From: a virus | DNA length: 37,218 nt | Virus record (IMG/VR): IMGVR_UViG_3300020183_000226 | Span: 1 to 37,218 of that record | Reading direction: 5' to 3' (one strand) | Part shown: positions 16,704 to 26,133 of the stretch, piece by piece | How positions within the stretch are numbered: position 1 is the first letter of the stretch | Layout of the letters: each line of letters opens with the position of its first letter | Made by a program: the position numbers and the translations under genes | The notes under the pieces: generated by a model | What the model was told of the DNA's origin: nothing | The model's database searches: none | The model's input: the letters and a program-made list of their open reading frames with translations, nothing else

Positions 16704-17645
16704 TTAGGCGGTTTTTGCCGTGAGTTTGCCCTGCTTCTTGCGGTTACGGCAGGTCAAATTGCCGTAGCACATAATCAGCGCATACCTAGCGTCCAAATCC
16801 TCTGGACGAACAAACTCTGTTTGCTGGAACCACTTAGCCGAGTGACCGACAAGCGTGAGATACTTCGTGTTCAAAAAGAACATGACACCCGCTGTGCACG
16901 ACACATCGTACATCACGGGGGCAGCCTTGAACAGCAGGTTCTGGAAACCCGAATCCGCCGTCTTGGTGTCCGTGTAACGAAGTTGCGGCTGCAACAAAGC
17001 CTCGTACTTTTCGTACAGGGTCTGGGTTGTCAAAACCACATCTGGGTGGTCGTTGCCGACCGACACGGTGTTGTAGGCGGTTGCCATCTGAGCAAGAGTC
17101 AAAGCGGTTGCTGTGTTCTCCTCGTATGAAGCCCAAAACGAGTTGCCCGCACCCGCTGGGTCAATACCACCCAACGAACCAGTCGCCTCGACAATGTTGC
17201 CCAAACCGTTCCAGTTTTTGTTGCTGTTGCCAGTTCCGTCACCATAGAACATGGTGTTGAAACCCTCTTGAATTGACTCTTCAGCCTGCATGATTTTGGC
17301 TTCCAACAGGTTGATGATTTCCTGTTCGCCGTTGTTCTTGGCTTCCTCGATGCCGCTGATTGAAATGGAACCAGCGTACTGTTTCCACTCGTACTCGGCA
17401 GCCGAAATGCCAGTCTGCGGGGTCAAAGAAATCGAGTCATAACCCGAGTATGAACCAATCGTGTCATTGGTTGCATAGACGAGCGGTTCCACAATCTTTG
17501 TGCCACCGTTCAGCATGCGGATGCGACCGTTCTCATTCAACATGTAGGTCAGCGGACGAGCCGTGAAAATGTTGTCTGTGAGTTGGTCACGGTAATTTGC
17601 GAGCGTTGTGCTTAACAACGCATCAAAATTGCTGTTACCAGCCAT
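16704..17645 (-). CDS. Major capsid protein (HK97-fold)
   Basis: 313 residues with a strong GAGGAG Shine-Dalgarno. The order terminase-portal-scaffold-this gene, the length, and segments such as LLSTTLANYRDQLTDNIF, GGTKIVEPLVYATND with YAGSISISGIEE, and PDVVLTTQTLYEKYEALLQP fit the N-arm, E-loop/P-domain and A-domain of HK97-type capsid proteins of podoviruses. Assembles the icosahedral head around the preceding scaffold protein. Confidence 0.85.
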   Translation of the reverse strand: MAGNSNFDALLSTTLANYRDQLTDNIFTARPLTYMLNENGRIRMLNGGTKIVEPLVYATNDTIGSYSGYDSISLTPQTGISAAEYEWKQYAGSISISGIEEAKNNGEQEIINLLEAKIMQAEESIQEGFNTMFYGDGTGNSNKNWNGLGNIVEATGSLGGIDPAGAGNSFWASYEENTATALTLAQMATAYNTVSVGNDHPDVVLTTQTLYEKYEALLQPQLRYTDTKTADSGFQNLLFKAAPVMYDVSCTAGVMFFLNTKYLTLVGHSAKWFQQTEFVRPEDLDARYALIMCYGNLTCRNRKKQGKLTAKTA

Positions 17646-17676
17646 TATAGTTTCTCCTCAAAATAGTTGTTGATAA

Positions 17677-18468
17677 TTACAGTTCTGCGCCAAGTTGCCG
17701 TTTGGCGGCAGCCCAAGCATCACGAATATTGGTAATAGGCTCAACAGATTCGTTCGTGGTACTGGCAGGATTGGACCCGCCAGAGACAACGGCAGCCTGA
17801 CGCTTGGCTTCAACAACCGACTTCTCGGTTTGTTGTTTCTTCGCTTCAGCCTGTTTTTGAATGTTTTGTTGTGCCATAATTTTGTCGAACATAAGTTGTT
17901 TATATGTTCCCTCTAGGTCGGTCGTGTTGTTCCGCAAAGCGGCTTGCACGACGGCTGGGACATCAAAATCGCTGTAACGCTGTTGAAGCCTTTGAATCTC
18001 TTTTTCAACCTCCATTTGAGATTGATATTCCTCAAAGTTTGCAACCCGCTTGTCCAGTTCACGCATTTTCTGTTCCTGCGGGTCAAGTGACTGTAAATCA
18101 TCAACCTCGTCAGCAACAGCGGCAGCCTGCGAACGACTAATGTTGTAGTGCCTAGCAAGTAGGTCAATAGTCGCCTCAGGGTCACGCTCCAAAGCCGCCT
18201 GAATAGTGGCGGCATACTGCATTTGATTGCGTTGCTCCGCCAATTCTTGCGTCTTACGGGTGTAATCAGCCTGTCGTTGATAACCAGCAAGCGCCTCCGA
18301 CAACGGAACCTGTAGTTCCTCACCGTCTAATTTGACTTTAACTACATGATTAAGGTAGTTGTCTGTCTCCAAATATGGTGTGTCAGAAACCTGCGTTTCC
18401 ATTCCAACATTTTCGGTTGCCCCAACAGCGGGGTCCATGTTTTCCTGTGTTGCGATTTCGTCGCTCAT
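17677..18468 (-). CDS. Capsid scaffolding protein
   Basis: 263 residues. ATG at 18468 sits 6 bases after GGAG. Acidic N-terminus, then a long coiled coil (about residues 75-200, with QRNQMQYAATIQAALERD and MRELDKRVANFEEYQSQME) and a final basic/hydrophobic tail (DAWAAAKRQLGAEL), which in scaffolds usually contacts the capsid protein. It lies between portal and capsid genes, the standard position. Confidence 0.75.
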   Translation of the reverse strand: MSDEIATQENMDPAVGATENVGMETQVSDTPYLETDNYLNHVVKVKLDGEELQVPLSEALAGYQRQADYTRKTQELAEQRNQMQYAATIQAALERDPEATIDLLARHYNISRSQAAAVADEVDDLQSLDPQEQKMRELDKRVANFEEYQSQMEVEKEIQRLQQRYSDFDVPAVVQAALRNNTTDLEGTYKQLMFDKIMAQQNIQKQAEAKKQQTEKSVVEAKRQAAVVSGGSNPASTTNESVEPITNIRDAWAAAKRQLGAEL

Positions 18469-18524
18469 GTATTTCTCCAAGAGTCCGTAAAATGGTTGCT
18501 CTCACCAATACAAAAGGCTGTTCC

Positions 18525-20234
18525 CTAGGCGGTTGGGGGCTGCTCCATCATCTCGGCGCCAAGTTCGGGTTGCGGAGGCAAAATCATCCCCTGAGGGCTT
18601 TCGGGCGCCCCCATGGGCGCAGCAGGGGGTTGCGGTGCCGACAAAAACTGTTCGGGCGCCTTGACACCGAAACCATACTGCAAAACATAGGCACCCAATT
18701 TGCGCATGTCAATTACGCCAACGCTGGCAAACGGCGCCATAGCGTCCACCATCTGCAACGCCATCTGGCGACGAAACGATTCGTTTTGCGGTTGGGTGGA
18801 CCCAGCCTCAACCTCATAATCAAAATCGCCTTCCAAATATTCACGGTCGTAGGTGACCCAAACCTGTTCACCGTTTTTGGCGGTGATGCGGGCAACCTGT
18901 TCGCCCGTCATAAACTGTTGCGTCAAAGCCACCAACCGTCTGGCAACCTCGGCGATGCCTTGTTCAACCGTAGCCAATTTGTCAGCCGTTCTGGCGTTGG
19001 CGGCGTCTTGCAGCAACGACGACTCGGTGGCGGTGCGGCGAATCTCGGTGGGTGCGCCACGCATAAATTCAGACACGCCAGAAATGCGGTCAATGTCACC
19101 AATAATCGTGTTGGACTGATTATAGAACTCTGGCGGCGTAATCGTCGCTGGCAAAGCCATCATCACATTCGGCAACGCCTCGTCCGTGATTACGGGCACC
19201 ATCACATTGTCCTCTTCGGATTCCAAGGCGGTGCGACCCAACTGGTCAAACGCCGATTCCTTGTACAAATATTTGCGTGCAAACCGTTTACGATGGTTCA
19301 TCATCTGGGTGCGGGTTTCGTTCAATTCTTTTTGCAACGGTTCGACAGCCTCAAGTTCCCCAATCGGATAAAAGGTGTCGGGCACATCGTAGTTGCGCAA
19401 CATGACGAACGGATGCCCAAACGAATACGGCATCTTTATCGGTTTCACCAAAAATTGTTCGCCGTTTTCGGCGAACACGCTCATCGTTCGGCTGGGAATG
19501 TCGTAATATTCCCATATCTCGGCATATCCAGTGTTTTTGTCGTAAATTTTGCGGCGGCTCGGGTCGTCCGAATAGCGGCTGACAGCCATGACCGTTACCG
19601 CCTCACGGGCGGCTTTGTTGTATCGTTTGTCCGACTTCACCTCGTTTATCGGACGGCGAATCCTTTGGGCAATCCAACGCAAATCAGCCATGCTGGTTGC
19701 GTCGGCATCAACAAAAACATCCATCGGTGAAACCCGTTCGGCAAACGGCGAATCCTCCAAAATGACGGAAACAGGGGCGGACTCGCCGCCCTCAATCGGG
19801 TCCGAAACATCGCCTTCTTCGCCAATTGCTTCTTCTTCAACGAAACGGTAGCCGACCTTAATCCAACCGTGACCGTACATCAAAAAATCTTTGACCGAAC
19901 GACGAAACTCGGTTTTGATGTTTCTGTGACGCCACCAGTAATTCACGACCGCTTCGGTGATGATTGCATTTGGCGCATTTTCGGGTTTGGTGGCATTGAC
20001 CACAATCTTGGGATAATTGATTGCGATACTGGGGGCAATCACATTGATGGTGGAAAACACCACATTCACCAGCAGGCGGTCCTCGTTGCTGTAATGCTCA
20101 TAATGGCGACCCTTATACAAGTCCGTTAGACGCTTCCACACGGCGTCGTAGCCGTCGTTCTTGCGCCACCTTTTGGACGCATCAAGTTTTTGTTTGTATT
20201 GTTTGAGATATTCCGACGCTGGTTTTCGTGCCAC
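18525..20234 (-). CDS. Portal protein
   Basis: 569 residues starting at GTG (20234), which overlaps the previous stop as TAGTG and sits behind AGGGA. An upstream TTG is less likely. The N-terminal helical region, central MDVFVDADATSMADLRWIAQ clip/stem-like part, and ELNETRTQMMNHRKR then GVSEFMRGAPTEIRRTATES crown part are characteristic of podovirus-type portals. It forms the dodecameric ring through which DNA is packaged by the terminase encoded upstream. Confidence 0.85.
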   Translation of the reverse strand: MARKPASEYLKQYKQKLDASKRWRKNDGYDAVWKRLTDLYKGRHYEHYSNEDRLLVNVVFSTINVIAPSIAINYPKIVVNATKPENAPNAIITEAVVNYWWRHRNIKTEFRRSVKDFLMYGHGWIKVGYRFVEEEAIGEEGDVSDPIEGGESAPVSVILEDSPFAERVSPMDVFVDADATSMADLRWIAQRIRRPINEVKSDKRYNKAAREAVTVMAVSRYSDDPSRRKIYDKNTGYAEIWEYYDIPSRTMSVFAENGEQFLVKPIKMPYSFGHPFVMLRNYDVPDTFYPIGELEAVEPLQKELNETRTQMMNHRKRFARKYLYKESAFDQLGRTALESEEDNVMVPVITDEALPNVMMALPATITPPEFYNQSNTIIGDIDRISGVSEFMRGAPTEIRRTATESSLLQDAANARTADKLATVEQGIAEVARRLVALTQQFMTGEQVARITAKNGEQVWVTYDREYLEGDFDYEVEAGSTQPQNESFRRQMALQMVDAMAPFASVGVIDMRKLGAYVLQYGFGVKAPEQFLSAPQPPAAPMGAPESPQGMILPPQPELGAEMMEQPPTA

Positions 20235-20431
20235 TATTTGTCCCTGCCTTTGTGCCAACCAATATGTTCATCCAATTTACTGCCAACCTTGTCCACTTTG
20301 GACGCCACCTGTTTCAACAAAGTTCTGGCTTCCGCATGCTGCTGGGTGTTCTCTTTGCGCAACATGTTTATCAAAACCACGACTGGACCCGTAATCACAG
20401 CAACCACAATAGGAACAATGACGGCTTCCAC
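20234..20431 (-). CDS. Small membrane protein (65 aa)
   Basis: GTG start at 20431, three bases after the preceding stop. It begins with one hydrophobic segment (about residues 3-23, VIVPIVVAVITGPVVVLI), then a charged amphipathic helix ending DEHIGWHKGRDK. Single N-terminal membrane anchor with cytoplasmic or periplasmic helix: this could be a holin-like or lysis-accessory protein. Similar HxxWHKGR endings occur in actinophage small membrane proteins, from memory. Confidence 0.6.
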   Translation of the reverse strand: MEAVIVPIVVAVITGPVVVLINMLRKENTQQHAEARTLLKQVASKVDKVGSKLDEHIGWHKGRDK

Positions 20432-20433
20432 AA

Positions 20434-20655
20434 CTACACCCAGTTGGTAACAGGTTCGGCATTGATGCCGTGAATGGCGGCATCCTCAACCTGTTTCCGT
20501 TGCCGTTCACGAACCGTAGGACCATGAAAATCCTGTTTACCGTAGGTGAACCCTAGGCGGACGGTGCGAATATGGCAGCCGAAACAAATAGCGCCCCGTT
20601 TAGGTGTTTTGTCGGCAATAAAATTTTTTTGACACGATTCGCACTGAATATCCAT
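20434..20655 (-). CDS. Zinc-binding protein next to terminase (73 aa)
   Basis: ATG at 20655, 29 bases after the large terminase stop. Zinc knuckle C5-x2-C8 ... C24-x2-C27 (MDIQCESCQK; GAICFGCHIR), then RLGFTYGKQDFHGPT and RERQRKQVEDAAIHGI. Short zinc proteins between terminase and portal are common in aquatic phages. It may be a packaging accessory or HNH-like remnant; no nuclease motif is visible. Confidence 0.6.
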   Translation of the reverse strand: MDIQCESCQKNFIADKTPKRGAICFGCHIRTVRLGFTYGKQDFHGPTVRERQRKQVEDAAIHGINAEPVTNWV

Positions 20656-20683
20656 ACAAACATGCTGGTTCTGTTCCCAAAAC

Positions 20684-22279
20684 CTAGCGCAGCGTATTGT
20701 TGCGCACATTATGCGCCCCAATAGGCACCTTGTTGGACGCCTTAACGCTGGTTAGGTGCTGTTCCCACCACATTAAACTGTTTTTGGGTACAACGGTATT
20801 GCTGCGATATTCGGGCAACCACACATATTTCAGCATCTGGTTGGCGATAGCCAAACTGATGGTGCGGTCATCGTAGGGGCTGCCAGACATTTTGCCGTTT
20901 GATTTACGGACATAGGTTTTTAACTCAGCCAAAGTTTTGGCGCAATACACCTCCAATGTGTTTGTGCGCAAAGCGCCAGCCAACTCGTCAATAGCCAGCG
21001 GTTTGCTGGAAACCGTGGTGCGCCACCCCAAGGTGTCGCTAGCCTGCGGATGAACCTTGGACAAGCGACGCTGACGATACAGGTTGCGATAACCCAAATT
21101 TTGCGCAGCCTTCAGGCTCGTCAAACCGTGGTTGTTTGATTCGATACCCAGCAGCGCCGTGTTGTACCACCAACCCATTTGAGCCAACATTTCGCCGAAA
21201 ACATCTGGCTCAACATGTCCGTGCCAATGCGCAGCCACATAGCCGTAGGTGGCGTTGATTATGTGGGCGGAACTGAAGTCGCCGTGCGCCAAACCTTCCG
21301 CAACATCCGAACCGACCACATACACAGCCTCGGGGTCGGGAAATTCCCAAACAAAAAAATTGCCGTTTTCGGTGGGGCGAAACTCGACAACATTGTTTGA
21401 ATATGCGTGCAGGAACCCGACCTCGGGTTCAACGGATTCAAAAGTGTTCAATAAATCTATGTCAAAGACGGGGTTGCCAGATTTGATAAACGCCTCTTCG
21501 GAAAAGCGTGGGTACTCCTGATGCAACTGCCAAGAAACCATGTTTTTTTCTTTGACCGCATACCACTCCTCGTCACGGTCGCCAGCGGACCAAGGGAAGA
21601 AAATGCCGACAAACTGGTTGGCGCCAGTTTGCGAACCAACCCAAAGATTGTGGAAAAAATTGCCAGAACCGTTGGCGGTGGACAAGCAGATGACACGCCC
21701 GCCGACATCCGCAATCGGCTCGATGGACGCCCACGCCTCCTCGGGGTTCGGCAAAAACGCCATCTCGTCCACGACCACCAGATACACCGATTCGCCACGG
21801 GCGGGGTCGTTGCCCGACGGCAACGACTCGATGGCTGACTCGTTGTCAAACAACATTTTCAACTGGTGTTCCGTAACCTGTTTCGGTCCTTTTTCTTTCA
21901 TCCAATATGGCAAAAATTTGTAGCCATATTTGCTTTTGGACAACAACTTCATTGCCTCACGCTCCGTGCGTGACAGCATGACAACAAAACGGTCCGACCA
22001 AAAAAATGTCAGCCAAAACGCATACGCCGCAGCCAAGGTGGAAAACCCGATTTGCCTAGCCTTGAGGACGATGGAATATCGTGAATCAAGCCAGACACGA
22101 ACAGAATCTATTTGCGCCGCACGCAACTTGAACAAAATACGGGCACGCTCGGGATGTTTGATAAACCAATAGTTTTCGCAAAAATAAACGAACGCAGCCA
22201 ACTGCGCCTCCGTGTCGGCGTCCTCGGCGCCCCTGCACAATCGCCATTCTTTCTCATGCAACAATTCGGACAATTCCAT
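20684..22279 (-). CDS. Terminase large subunit
   Basis: 531 residues. The ATPase has the P-loop KARQIGFST at 73-81, Walker B YLVVVDEM at 166-173 and coupling motif LSTANG at 199-204. The nuclease half contains VVGSDVAEG and LGIESNNHG, the acidic motifs of the RNase-H-like fold. ATG overlaps the stop of the upstream lysis gene (TAATG). It drives DNA packaging through the portal and cuts concatemers. Confidence 0.95.
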   Translation of the reverse strand: MELSELLHEKEWRLCRGAEDADTEAQLAAFVYFCENYWFIKHPERARILFKLRAAQIDSVRVWLDSRYSIVLKARQIGFSTLAAAYAFWLTFFWSDRFVVMLSRTEREAMKLLSKSKYGYKFLPYWMKEKGPKQVTEHQLKMLFDNESAIESLPSGNDPARGESVYLVVVDEMAFLPNPEEAWASIEPIADVGGRVICLSTANGSGNFFHNLWVGSQTGANQFVGIFFPWSAGDRDEEWYAVKEKNMVSWQLHQEYPRFSEEAFIKSGNPVFDIDLLNTFESVEPEVGFLHAYSNNVVEFRPTENGNFFVWEFPDPEAVYVVGSDVAEGLAHGDFSSAHIINATYGYVAAHWHGHVEPDVFGEMLAQMGWWYNTALLGIESNNHGLTSLKAAQNLGYRNLYRQRRLSKVHPQASDTLGWRTTVSSKPLAIDELAGALRTNTLEVYCAKTLAELKTYVRKSNGKMSGSPYDDRTISLAIANQMLKYVWLPEYRSNTVVPKNSLMWWEQHLTSVKASNKVPIGAHNVRNNTLR

Positions 22280-22698
22280 TATTTACCCCACGGATGCCAG
22301 CCGTTTTTGTTGTGCTTTTCGGAATATTGAAAAATTGCCAAAGCCGCACGCAAATTCGTTTTCGGGTGGGACAACTGCATGCACGAGGTCAAAATGTTTT
22401 GGGATTGCAACCAGCCTTCAGAAAAATATTTGCTGGGCAAACACCAAAAATAGTTGATTTGCAACAACCCCCTAGAACCGCCATTCGGGTCGTTCGCATT
22501 GAAAACAGTGGGCAAACATCTGGACTCACGCCACATCACATAATCCAACTTGGACAACTGCGCCCTAGACCAACCGACATCCAGCGCATCATCAAGCCAA
22601 TGACCACACCTGCCGACCAACTCCTTGGAAAAGGCGTTTACATAATTGGCGGGCACAACCAAACAAACGGCAACAATGGACAAAAACCATCTACGCAT
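22279..22698 (-). CDS. Secreted lytic transglycosylase-like enzyme (SLT fold)
   Basis: 139 residues. ATG at 22698 is 8 bases after AGGA and puts the signal peptide (MRRWFLSIVAVCLVVPANYV, then A) at the very N-terminus. The SLT signature has the catalytic Glu in MWRESR (E58) and the GSRGLLQIN block (74-82). Cleaves glycan strands outside the membrane after export. It is coupled to terminase by overlap. It is unusual in being short and ending soon after the core. Confidence 0.8.
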   Translation of the reverse strand: MRRWFLSIVAVCLVVPANYVNAFSKELVGRCGHWLDDALDVGWSRAQLSKLDYVMWRESRCLPTVFNANDPNGGSRGLLQINYFWCLPSKYFSEGWLQSQNILTSCMQLSHPKTNLRAALAIFQYSEKHNKNGWHPWGK

Positions 22699-22719
22699 AA
22701 ACACCATCCTAACTGGTTG

Positions 22720-23262
22720 TTATTTGGGTTGTTCTAAAAATTCTTTCACCGCTGCGGGCACGCCGTCCCCAGCAACATAACGGATATGCCAAGGCTCGGA
22801 TTGAACCTCGTGGCTGAAACCAAATTTTTCGTTGTTTTCAATAATCCATTTTAATATTTTTCCGTGAGCGTTGGCAACATCAACAGCCAACCCCAACATG
22901 TGTCGGCTGCAAGTTTTCGGGTCGTCATTCGGCGCAGCCAACGGGGCAAAACCTTTTTTAAGATACCATTTTTCTTTGTTCCAAGTACGAGTTGAGGCAC
23001 CCTCAATCGGTTCCCTGCTGTAGCGTTGCAGAAACGCCGTTCTTTGCTGGCTGATGCTGCGAAACTGGTCGCCCAAACTTGTCGGTTTCAAAACAACACC
23101 GTCTTTTTTGGCGGCGGCAACCATCGCATCCCACGCATCGGCGGCATGCAATTCCATTTTGCCGCCACCAGAACATTTACGCAAAATATCTGGCGTAATT
23201 TGACTGGGTTTTTTACCTTTGAGATGGCTGCAAAATTTGATGGGCGCAACCAACAGCGGCAT
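22720..23262 (-). CDS. M15 peptidase endolysin (VanY-like D,D-carboxypeptidase fold)
   Basis: 180 residues. Zinc-site motif S-R-H-M-L-G-L-A-V-D-V (H121, D128) and the EPWHIRY block (E156, H159), exactly the M15 pattern SxHxxGxAxD ... ExWH. No signal peptide, so release needs a holin. Cuts peptide cross-links of peptidoglycan. It is coupled by TAATG to the small hydrophobic gene upstream. Confidence 0.85.
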   Translation of the reverse strand: MPLLVAPIKFCSHLKGKKPSQITPDILRKCSGGGKMELHAADAWDAMVAAAKKDGVVLKPTSLGDQFRSISQQRTAFLQRYSREPIEGASTRTWNKEKWYLKKGFAPLAAPNDDPKTCSRHMLGLAVDVANAHGKILKWIIENNEKFGFSHEVQSEPWHIRYVAGDGVPAAVKEFLEQPK

Positions 23263-23459
23263 TATTTTTTAGCACCCCTACCAAAAGCAGGGTCGCTGCT
23301 GTTCGCCCAGCGCAAAATTGGCGGAATCAAGGCGGCGACAGCCGCTTTGCCCAAGTCGTCCAACGCATAATTGCCAGTGGCTGCCACGGCGACCACCGCA
23401 CCGAGTACGCTACGGGCGTATGATTCTAGTGCTGCTTTTTGTTGCTTGCTTACTTTCAT
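23262..23459 (-). CDS. Possible holin (65 aa)
   Basis: Good Shine-Dalgarno (AAAGGA). Contains two hydrophobic segments (SVLGAVVAVAATG at about 17-29; AAVAALIPPILRW at about 39-51) separated by a short polar loop and flanked by charged ends. Its position directly before the M15 endolysin with overlapping codons is the classic holin place. The segments are short for membrane spans, so this remains tentative. Confidence 0.45.
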   Translation of the reverse strand: MKVSKQQKAALESYARSVLGAVVAVAATGNYALDDLGKAAVAALIPPILRWANSSDPAFGRGAKK

Positions 23460-23514
23460 TGTTTATCCTTTTCTGGTAAAAACATTGATTGCCCCCATAT
23501 ATGGCGTTCCTGTT

Positions 23515-24165
23515 TCACGGGCGTTCCTTGAACCTGTAAAAATACAGTTCTTCGTCGGATTCCGACACCCAACGAGAACCCGTATGTTCGCACGAAAACT
23601 CCTGACTAAAAATTTTCCAATCGGGTTTATCCAAAGGTTTTGTAATCCAACTGCCGCCGTCCATCCACAATATGCGATTGTTCGGTTGAATAAAATATTG
23701 CCCACCCACCCCCTGAAAAACATGACCGCATTTGTGACCAGCCGCATATTCGCCATAACCGCCCGCATAATGGGGACCTAGGCACCAGTCAATAGTAAAC
23801 AAATATTTGGCTTGATGCTGCGTGTGGTCCTTTAACCAAATCATTGCCGCACGATTTTTGCAATAATCCAAAATCGTGACCGAAGCATAATAGGAAACCG
23901 AATCCCAAAGTTGCAGCCAATCCAAAGGGAAAGCCGTGTGTTCGTCCGTTTCCAATGACCACAAATAGTGGATTGGTACACGGGCGTGTTGGCTGCCATA
24001 TTCGGTCATTACAGAAAACATGCCGCACCTTTGCGGAATAGATGTGTATGCAAATACCTCTACAGGAATTTTTTCGTTTGACGGTGACGGGTCGCCGTCA
24101 TATAAAAAACCAATGTCTAAGCCTGCAAAAAAATATGGGATATTGACATTTAGATAATTGCTCAA
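23515..24165 (-). CDS. Hypothetical protein (216 aa) in the fibre-lysis interval
   Basis: Rich in aromatic residues (HYLWSLETDEHTAFPLDWLQ; KYLFTIDWCLGPHYAGG; ILWMDGGSW). Looks like a globular beta-rich soluble protein. Comparable proteins occur in marine and freshwater phages from memory but have no assigned function. It could be a virion appendage or host-takeover protein. No catalytic motif was recognised. Confidence 0.55.
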   Translation of the reverse strand: MSNYLNVNIPYFFAGLDIGFLYDGDPSPSNEKIPVEVFAYTSIPQRCGMFSVMTEYGSQHARVPIHYLWSLETDEHTAFPLDWLQLWDSVSYYASVTILDYCKNRAAMIWLKDHTQHQAKYLFTIDWCLGPHYAGGYGEYAAGHKCGHVFQGVGGQYFIQPNNRILWMDGGSWITKPLDKPDWKIFSQEFSCEHTGSRWVSESDEELYFYRFKERP

Positions 24166-24209
24166 AATGCCCCTTTTGTATCAGCCACCTTGTTAGATAG
24201 CGACCCACA

Positions 24210-24593
24210 TCACGGTTCTACAATTTCTATCCATTGACGGTTCGGCTCAAACCACGCATAGCGTTTGCCGTCTGTAGGCATTGGTGTTGGCGGTTGCCAA
24301 TCAAAGTTTTCGTCTAAAGTCCAAGAACCGTATGGTCGTGGGGCAACAAACACATCAGCGTCAGCGTCATAAGTAAAGCCGATACCTGCGTATTGTTTGC
24401 GAATATTGTGGTTATATGAAGTGCGTTTGCAGGTTAGCCCTGAGTGCCACGACTGCGACTCGTAGAACTGTTCCCACGCTTCGGTTGAACCGCCGACAAG
24501 TGTGCCGTTGTCGTCTTGCGTTATGTTCTCATCAACGCCCGTAATTACTTTCACGACAATGTTGTTGCTATCGAGAAATGCGTAGTGTGCCAT
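24210..24593 (-). CDS. Tail-fibre-associated hypothetical protein (127 aa)
   Basis: ATG at 24593 overlaps the stop of the glycine-rich adhesin gene (TAATG). Sequence pattern AHYAFLDSNNIVVKVITGVD ... AWEQFY ... CKRTSYN ... RKQYAGIGFTYDADADVFVA is widespread in aquatic phages next to fibre genes, from memory. Probably a virion or fibre accessory protein. Confidence 0.6.
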   Translation of the reverse strand: MAHYAFLDSNNIVVKVITGVDENITQDDNGTLVGGSTEAWEQFYESQSWHSGLTCKRTSYNHNIRKQYAGIGFTYDADADVFVAPRPYGSWTLDENFDWQPPTPMPTDGKRYAWFEPNRQWIEIVEP

Positions 24594-25477
24594 TATGTCC
24601 AACTCACATTCCCAGAACCAGCAGTAATCGTCGCTCGTTTGTATCCGCCAGATGCCGATGATTCTGAACCCGTCAAACCTGCACCGAAGGTAATAGTAAA
24701 ACTGTCCGAGTATCGCAAAATGACCACACCGCTACCACCACTCCCAGGCGTTGTTACTGGACCGTTTGAACCACCGCCACCACCACCTGTGTTTGCCGTT
24801 CCAGATGTGCCAGTCGTGCCACCAGCACCACCGCCACCGTTTCCGCCAGCACCGCCGTCAGCCGCACCGCCACCGCCCCCACGAAATACTGCGCTTCCCG
24901 TTATCGAACTTGAAAGCCCAACACCACCAGCGGCATTTGAAGAAGCACCAGCATTCGTTCCAGCCGCACCTGCACCACCACCACCACCAGCATTACCAGT
25001 CGGGTCGTTCATAGTGCCACCGTCAAATCCTTGAGCAAACGAGCCAACCCCTTTAAGTTTCGTTCCAGTAGCAGCCGCTCCGCCACCTGAACCACCGCTA
25101 GACGCATTCGCAACACTTCCACCGCCACGACCACCAGCAGTTGAACTTTTGTTGTGAAACGAACTGTCAGAACCGTTCGTATGAGCGGCACCACCAGCAC
25201 CGACTTGAACAAAATATGTATTCGTTGCGCCAGCCGTAGCGGTTATGCTTGTTTCTGCGCTTGTGCCGCCACCCGAAGTTTCACCGCTGACCGAGTTGCG
25301 ATAACCACCAGCACCACCACCAGCACCATAAAAGAAAACCGCATCACCCCTGCCACCACCGCCACCGCCAGCGATAACAAGAAAATCAACCGTCAAAGTT
25401 TGCGCCAACTCGTCGCCTGTCGGCAACCAAGCCGAAGTGTATGTCGAGACTCGTGTGCGTGTTCCGAAGCGTGACAT
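24593..25477 (-). CDS. Glycine-rich tail adhesin
   Basis: 294 residues. After a short N-terminal part (about 25 residues) and a strand (TVDFLVIAGGGGGG) the protein has at least ten glycine-rich stretches separated by short variable loops, and ends in a compact beta domain (VVILRYSDSFTITFGAGL). This pattern matches phage receptor-binding adhesins built of polyglycine sandwiches, where the loops determine host specificity. The glycine codons make this stretch C-rich on the plus strand. Confidence 0.75.
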   Translation of the reverse strand: MSRFGTRTRVSTYTSAWLPTGDELAQTLTVDFLVIAGGGGGGRGDAVFFYGAGGGAGGYRNSVSGETSGGGTSAETSITATAGATNTYFVQVGAGGAAHTNGSDSSFHNKSSTAGGRGGGSVANASSGGSGGGAAATGTKLKGVGSFAQGFDGGTMNDPTGNAGGGGGAGAAGTNAGASSNAAGGVGLSSSITGSAVFRGGGGGAADGGAGGNGGGGAGGTTGTSGTANTGGGGGGSNGPVTTPGSGGSGVVILRYSDSFTITFGAGLTGSESSASGGYKRATITAGSGNVSWT

Positions 25478-25486
25478 CGCTGAAAC

Positions 25487-25849
25487 CTAAACCGTGATTT
25501 CGTTTACATACCCTGCGATGCTAATAACATTCGCTGTAGCGGCGAACGCTCGAACCACGAGCGCAGTAGCGTTCCCCTGCAACACCAACCCAGGAACTAC
25601 GAGAACCAAACCTGACTCGGCTGTCACCGTCAATTCAATCAAGTCATCGGGCGACGATGTGCCGCCCCACTCGATAGTCAATTTGCGGTTCGTTGAATCC
25701 GAGTTCACCGCATACAGCCACACTTCGTGAAAAGTCGTCGTCGTAGTAGAACCTGTGTGTATCGTCGTGCCTGCCGTAGCGGTCTGGGCGACCTTAATCA
25801 TTCTGCCGTCAGTTGAACCGCTCAAATGATTCTTTGTGAATGTTGCCAT
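25487..25849 (-). CDS. Virion beta-sandwich protein (120 aa)
   Basis: A good Shine-Dalgarno (AGGAG) precedes ATG. Thr/Val-rich beta sequence (TAGTTIHTGSTTTTTFHEVW; SGLVLVVPGLVLQGNATALV) with no helix. Typical of small appendage or fibre-base proteins in this interval. Exact role unknown. Confidence 0.6.
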   Translation of the reverse strand: MATFTKNHLSGSTDGRMIKVAQTATAGTTIHTGSTTTTTFHEVWLYAVNSDSTNRKLTIEWGGTSSPDDLIELTVTAESGLVLVVPGLVLQGNATALVVRAFAATANVISIAGYVNEITV

Positions 25850-25881
25850 TGTTATCTCCTAATAAGTGGTTAAATCGTTCC

Positions 25882-26133
25882 CTACAAGAATACTGCGTTA
25901 GCCAGAATATTGTCGGCATCGGAATAATCAACCGTCACCGTCACTCCCGCAACCTCGCCATCAACATACGCCACCGTAGCCAACGACCCCAAGGTCGTAA
26001 TAGCGGTAGCCAATTCGGTTGCCGTAATTTTCTTGGTTTCCGTAGCCGACACATCAACGACAGGAAACACATCCGTGCTAGCCGTGTTGGCGCCAGTCAG
26101 CGCCGTCAAAGCGGTTATCTTCTTATCAGCCAT
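25882..26133 (-). CDS. Fibre/appendage N-terminal-type protein (83 aa)
   Basis: Begins MADKKITALTALTGANTAS followed by TDVFPVVDVS and TETKKITATELATAI, the motif by which many phage tail fibres attach to the virion. Here it stands alone without a fibre shaft, which may mean that the fibre is split over separate genes. Overlaps the upstream gene by 8 bases. Confidence 0.65.
   Translation of the reverse strand: MADKKITALTALTGANTASTDVFPVVDVSATETKKITATELATAITTLGSLATVAYVDGEVAGVTVTVDYSDADNILANAVFL

Noticed and set aside
18375-19730. Long plus-strand frame (451 codons) opposite portal and scaffold
   Set aside because: Antisense to the portal gene; no Shine-Dalgarno, and low-complexity Gly/Arg/His composition produced by the reverse of real codons.
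24593-25477. Glycine-rich repeats considered as an assembly artefact or frameshift
   Set aside because: The frame is intact, starts and ends are coupled to neighbours, and the pattern is typical of phage adhesins.
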